Below, piece by piece: positions 62,617 to 64,000 of a DNA stretch of 64,000 bases. The notes under the pieces were generated by a model that made no database searches, had not been told where the DNA came from, and worked only from the letters and a program-made list of their open reading frames with translations. Where the stretch lies: positions 1 to 64,000 of the forward strand of contig NZ_NFJB01000006.1 of NCBI RefSeq assembly GCF_002159645.1, read 5' to 3'. Position 1 is the stretch's first letter, and each line of letters opens with the position of its first letter. This DNA comes from Parabacteroides sp. An277 (lineage in GTDB: Bacteria; Bacteroidota; Bacteroidia; Bacteroidales; Tannerellaceae). Both the position numbers and the translations under genes were made by a program.

Positions 62617-64000
62617 ATGGCGCATATTCTTCCTTTTATTATAGGTATAGCATGTCTTTGCTGGGGACATATTTCTACGGGACATGCCAGCGAAGACGAA
62701 TCGCTTCGCCAACTCAAGGCAAATTACCGGGAAATATTATTGTCGGTAGTAGAGGCAAAAGATTCTTTAAGGGCAGACCTTTGGCAGATTCCGCCAGAAA
62801 AGGAAATGTCTGACCAGGTCGTAGTGGAACTTCACCAACGTTATCCTTTCGATTTGGATAAGATAAAGGCTTATTTAAAAGCCTTGAATCCGGATGGGTC
62901 GTGGCAAGATATTAATTATGCAGATACGAAACGTTCGGGCTGGGAACCGAAGCTTCATGCCGACCGTGTCTTAGAATTGGCCAAACTCTATCACACACCT
63001 GGAACCGCTTTTTATCATGCCGACGAGGTAGAAGAGGCCATTCACCGGGCGTTGCATTATTGGTTTACGGCTCGTCCCCGATGCTTAAATTGGTGGTACA
63101 ATCAAATAGGCATTCCCAAAACTTTGGGGTCGGCGTTTATTTTATTGGAAGGACAATTAAGCCAGGAGGAAAGAGCGGAGGCCATCCGCTTGATGCAGGA
63201 GGCGAAGTTTGGCATGACGGGACAAAACAAGGTCTGGCTCGCGGGTAATGTATTGATTCGTGCGCTTCTTGAAAACGATGCGGCATGGGTTCGTGCCGCA
63301 CGTGATACGATTGCTTCTGAAATTCGATTGGGACAAATAGAAGGCATTCAGCCTGATTGGAGTTTCCATCAACATGGTCCGCAACTTCAATTTGGAAATT
63401 ATGGATTGTCTTTTGTGACTAGCATGGCTTTCTTCGACCGTCTGTTTTCGGGGACGACGTATGCTTTCGAAGCAGAAAAGAGAGCGATTCTTACTTCGTT
63501 GGTAAACGAAGGATTCCGATGGACTATCTGGCATCGTACGATGGATATCAATGCCCTTGGCAGGCAGTTCTTCCATAATGCGCCTCTGCATAAAGCCTAT
63601 GCCTTGGCGTTTGCGGCCGAGGATTTGGGGCTTCGGGAAGGTTTCCCTCGGAATGCGAACCGGCTTGTAGGACATAAACATTTTGACCATTCCGATTATA
63701 CGGTTCATCGCACGCACGATTGGATGGCCTCACTTCGCATGTCTTCCCTGCGGGTGATTGGAACGGAACATGTAAACGAAGATAATATCCTGGGATATTA
63801 TTTGGGTGATGGCGCGACCTATTTTTATACCGACGCGCGCGAGTATTTGAATGTCTTTCCCTTTTGGGATTGGCGCAAGGTGCCCGGCGTGACTTCCTAC
63901 GAGGCGGCGCATGTTGCCGACCCGCTTCCGGATGTGAATCATACCGGGTCTCGGAATGAATCGAACTTGGTGGGCGGGCTGACAGTGGGGCAACGAGGCA
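62617..64000 (+). CDS. PL8-family polysaccharide lyase, 5' part (truncated by window end)
   Basis: 461 codons are visible, no stop. After a signal peptide (MAHILPFIIGIACLCWGHISTGHA) the alpha/alpha toroid has NWWYNQIGIPKTLG near 158 and the catalytic triad of chondroitin AC/hyaluronate lyases. N204 lies in TGQNKVW, H253 in FHQHGPQLQ and Y262 in FGNYG; the H-to-Y spacing of nine residues equals that of chondroitinase AC. It likely cleaves a uronic-acid-containing polysaccharide by beta-elimination. It is 3 bp after the GH95-like gene. Confidence 0.88.
   Translation, partial: MAHILPFIIGIACLCWGHISTGHASEDESLRQLKANYREILLSVVEAKDSLRADLWQIPPEKEMSDQVVVELHQRYPFDLDKIKAYLKALNPDGSWQDINYADTKRSGWEPKLHADRVLELAKLYHTPGTAFYHADEVEEAIHRALHYWFTARPRCLNWWYNQIGIPKTLGSAFILLEGQLSQEERAEAIRLMQEAKFGMTGQNKVWLAGNVLIRALLENDAAWVRAARDTIASEIRLGQIEGIQPDWSFHQHGPQLQFGNYGLSFVTSMAFFDRLFSGTTYAFEAEKRAILTSLVNEGFRWTIWHRTMDINALGRQFFHNAPLHKAYALAFAAEDLGLREGFPRNANRLVGHKHFDHSDYTVHRTHDWMASLRMSSLRVIGTEHVNEDNILGYYLGDGATYFYTDAREYLNVFPFWDWRKVPGVTSYEAAHVADPLPDVNHTGSRNESNLVGGLTVGQRG

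Noticed and set aside
1-64000. Insertion sequences, prophage or integrative element
   Set aside because: No transposase, integrase, relaxase or phage structural gene is visible in any frame.

Overview
The window is a stretch of chromosome from a gut-type Bacteroidales bacterium, most likely Parabacteroides/Tannerellaceae or a close Bacteroidaceae relative; the genus is an inference. Evidence: most upstream regions carry the Bacteroidetes -7 box TAnnTTTG, several with TTTG or TTG 19-20 bp upstream. Family-restricted Bacteroidales proteins are present (DUF3332, DUF4827, DUF4837, a DUF6913-like protein, HU-like proteins, a Mfa/FimB-like lipoprotein). Glycan-degrading lipoproteins and secreted enzymes are also typical. 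Two short stretches (about 4.8-5.56 kb and parts of the 53-58 kb surface-protein gene) are more AT-rich than the rest.

Layout. 0.2-4.7 kb: arginine operon argR-GNAT-argG-argC-argD on the minus strand, with two ARG-box-like palindromes bracketing its promoter. 4.9-5.8 kb: AT-rich island and a truncated DUF4469-like fragment. 5.9-8.8 kb: short comEC, rpe, a 55-aa conserved small protein and an ECF sigma factor. 9-14.4 kb: FadL-like porin, SR/Gly/aromatic-rich secreted protein, ABC-F ATPase. 14.5-18.5 kb: DUF3332 and a secreted GH2 beta-galactosidase. 19 kb: two identical tRNA-Arg(ACG). 19.3-29.7 kb: dapA, a DUF6913-like gene, a CoA-disulfide-reductase/rhodanese fusion, glmM, DUF4827, a DHH phosphoesterase, a sugar O-acetyltransferase, an outer-membrane barrel, an HU-like protein and a frameshifted exported protein. 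29.8-40.4 kb: hisH-hisA-hisF-hisIE-ftsE-like, then lysC, lysA-GT2, rlmN, DUF4837, pdxA. 40.6-45.9 kb: hexuronate operon uxaC-MFS-SDR-uxuA on the minus strand. 46.1-51.3 kb: exported metallophosphoesterase, GH3, PNGase F-like amidase. 51.4-58.2 kb: Mfa/FimB-like lipoprotein, ung and a very large frameshifted repeat surface protein preceded by a highly structured leader. 58.7-59.8 kb: rpsF-rpsR-rplI. 60.3-64 kb: GH95-like and PL8-like enzymes, the last cut by the window end.

The genes combine amino-acid biosynthesis (arginine, histidine, lysine/DAP), cell-envelope precursor supply (glmM, dapA/lysA) and capture of host or plant glycans (GH2, GH3, PNGase F-like, GH95-like, PL8, hexuronate catabolism).

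The most unusual signal is non-coding. At least fourteen intergenic sites carry short tandem arrays with a strict period of 21, 22, 23, 40 or 41 bp. Most units are palindromic. Several arrays have sequences found nowhere else in the window; others fall into two families (21-bp TATCTTTA and 22-bp TATAATC). In the 40-bp array the two arms of each hairpin co-vary. Two more structured elements stand out: a roughly 260-nt leader or small-RNA candidate at 58.31-58.57 kb and a nested three-level inverted repeat at 59.91-60.14 kb.
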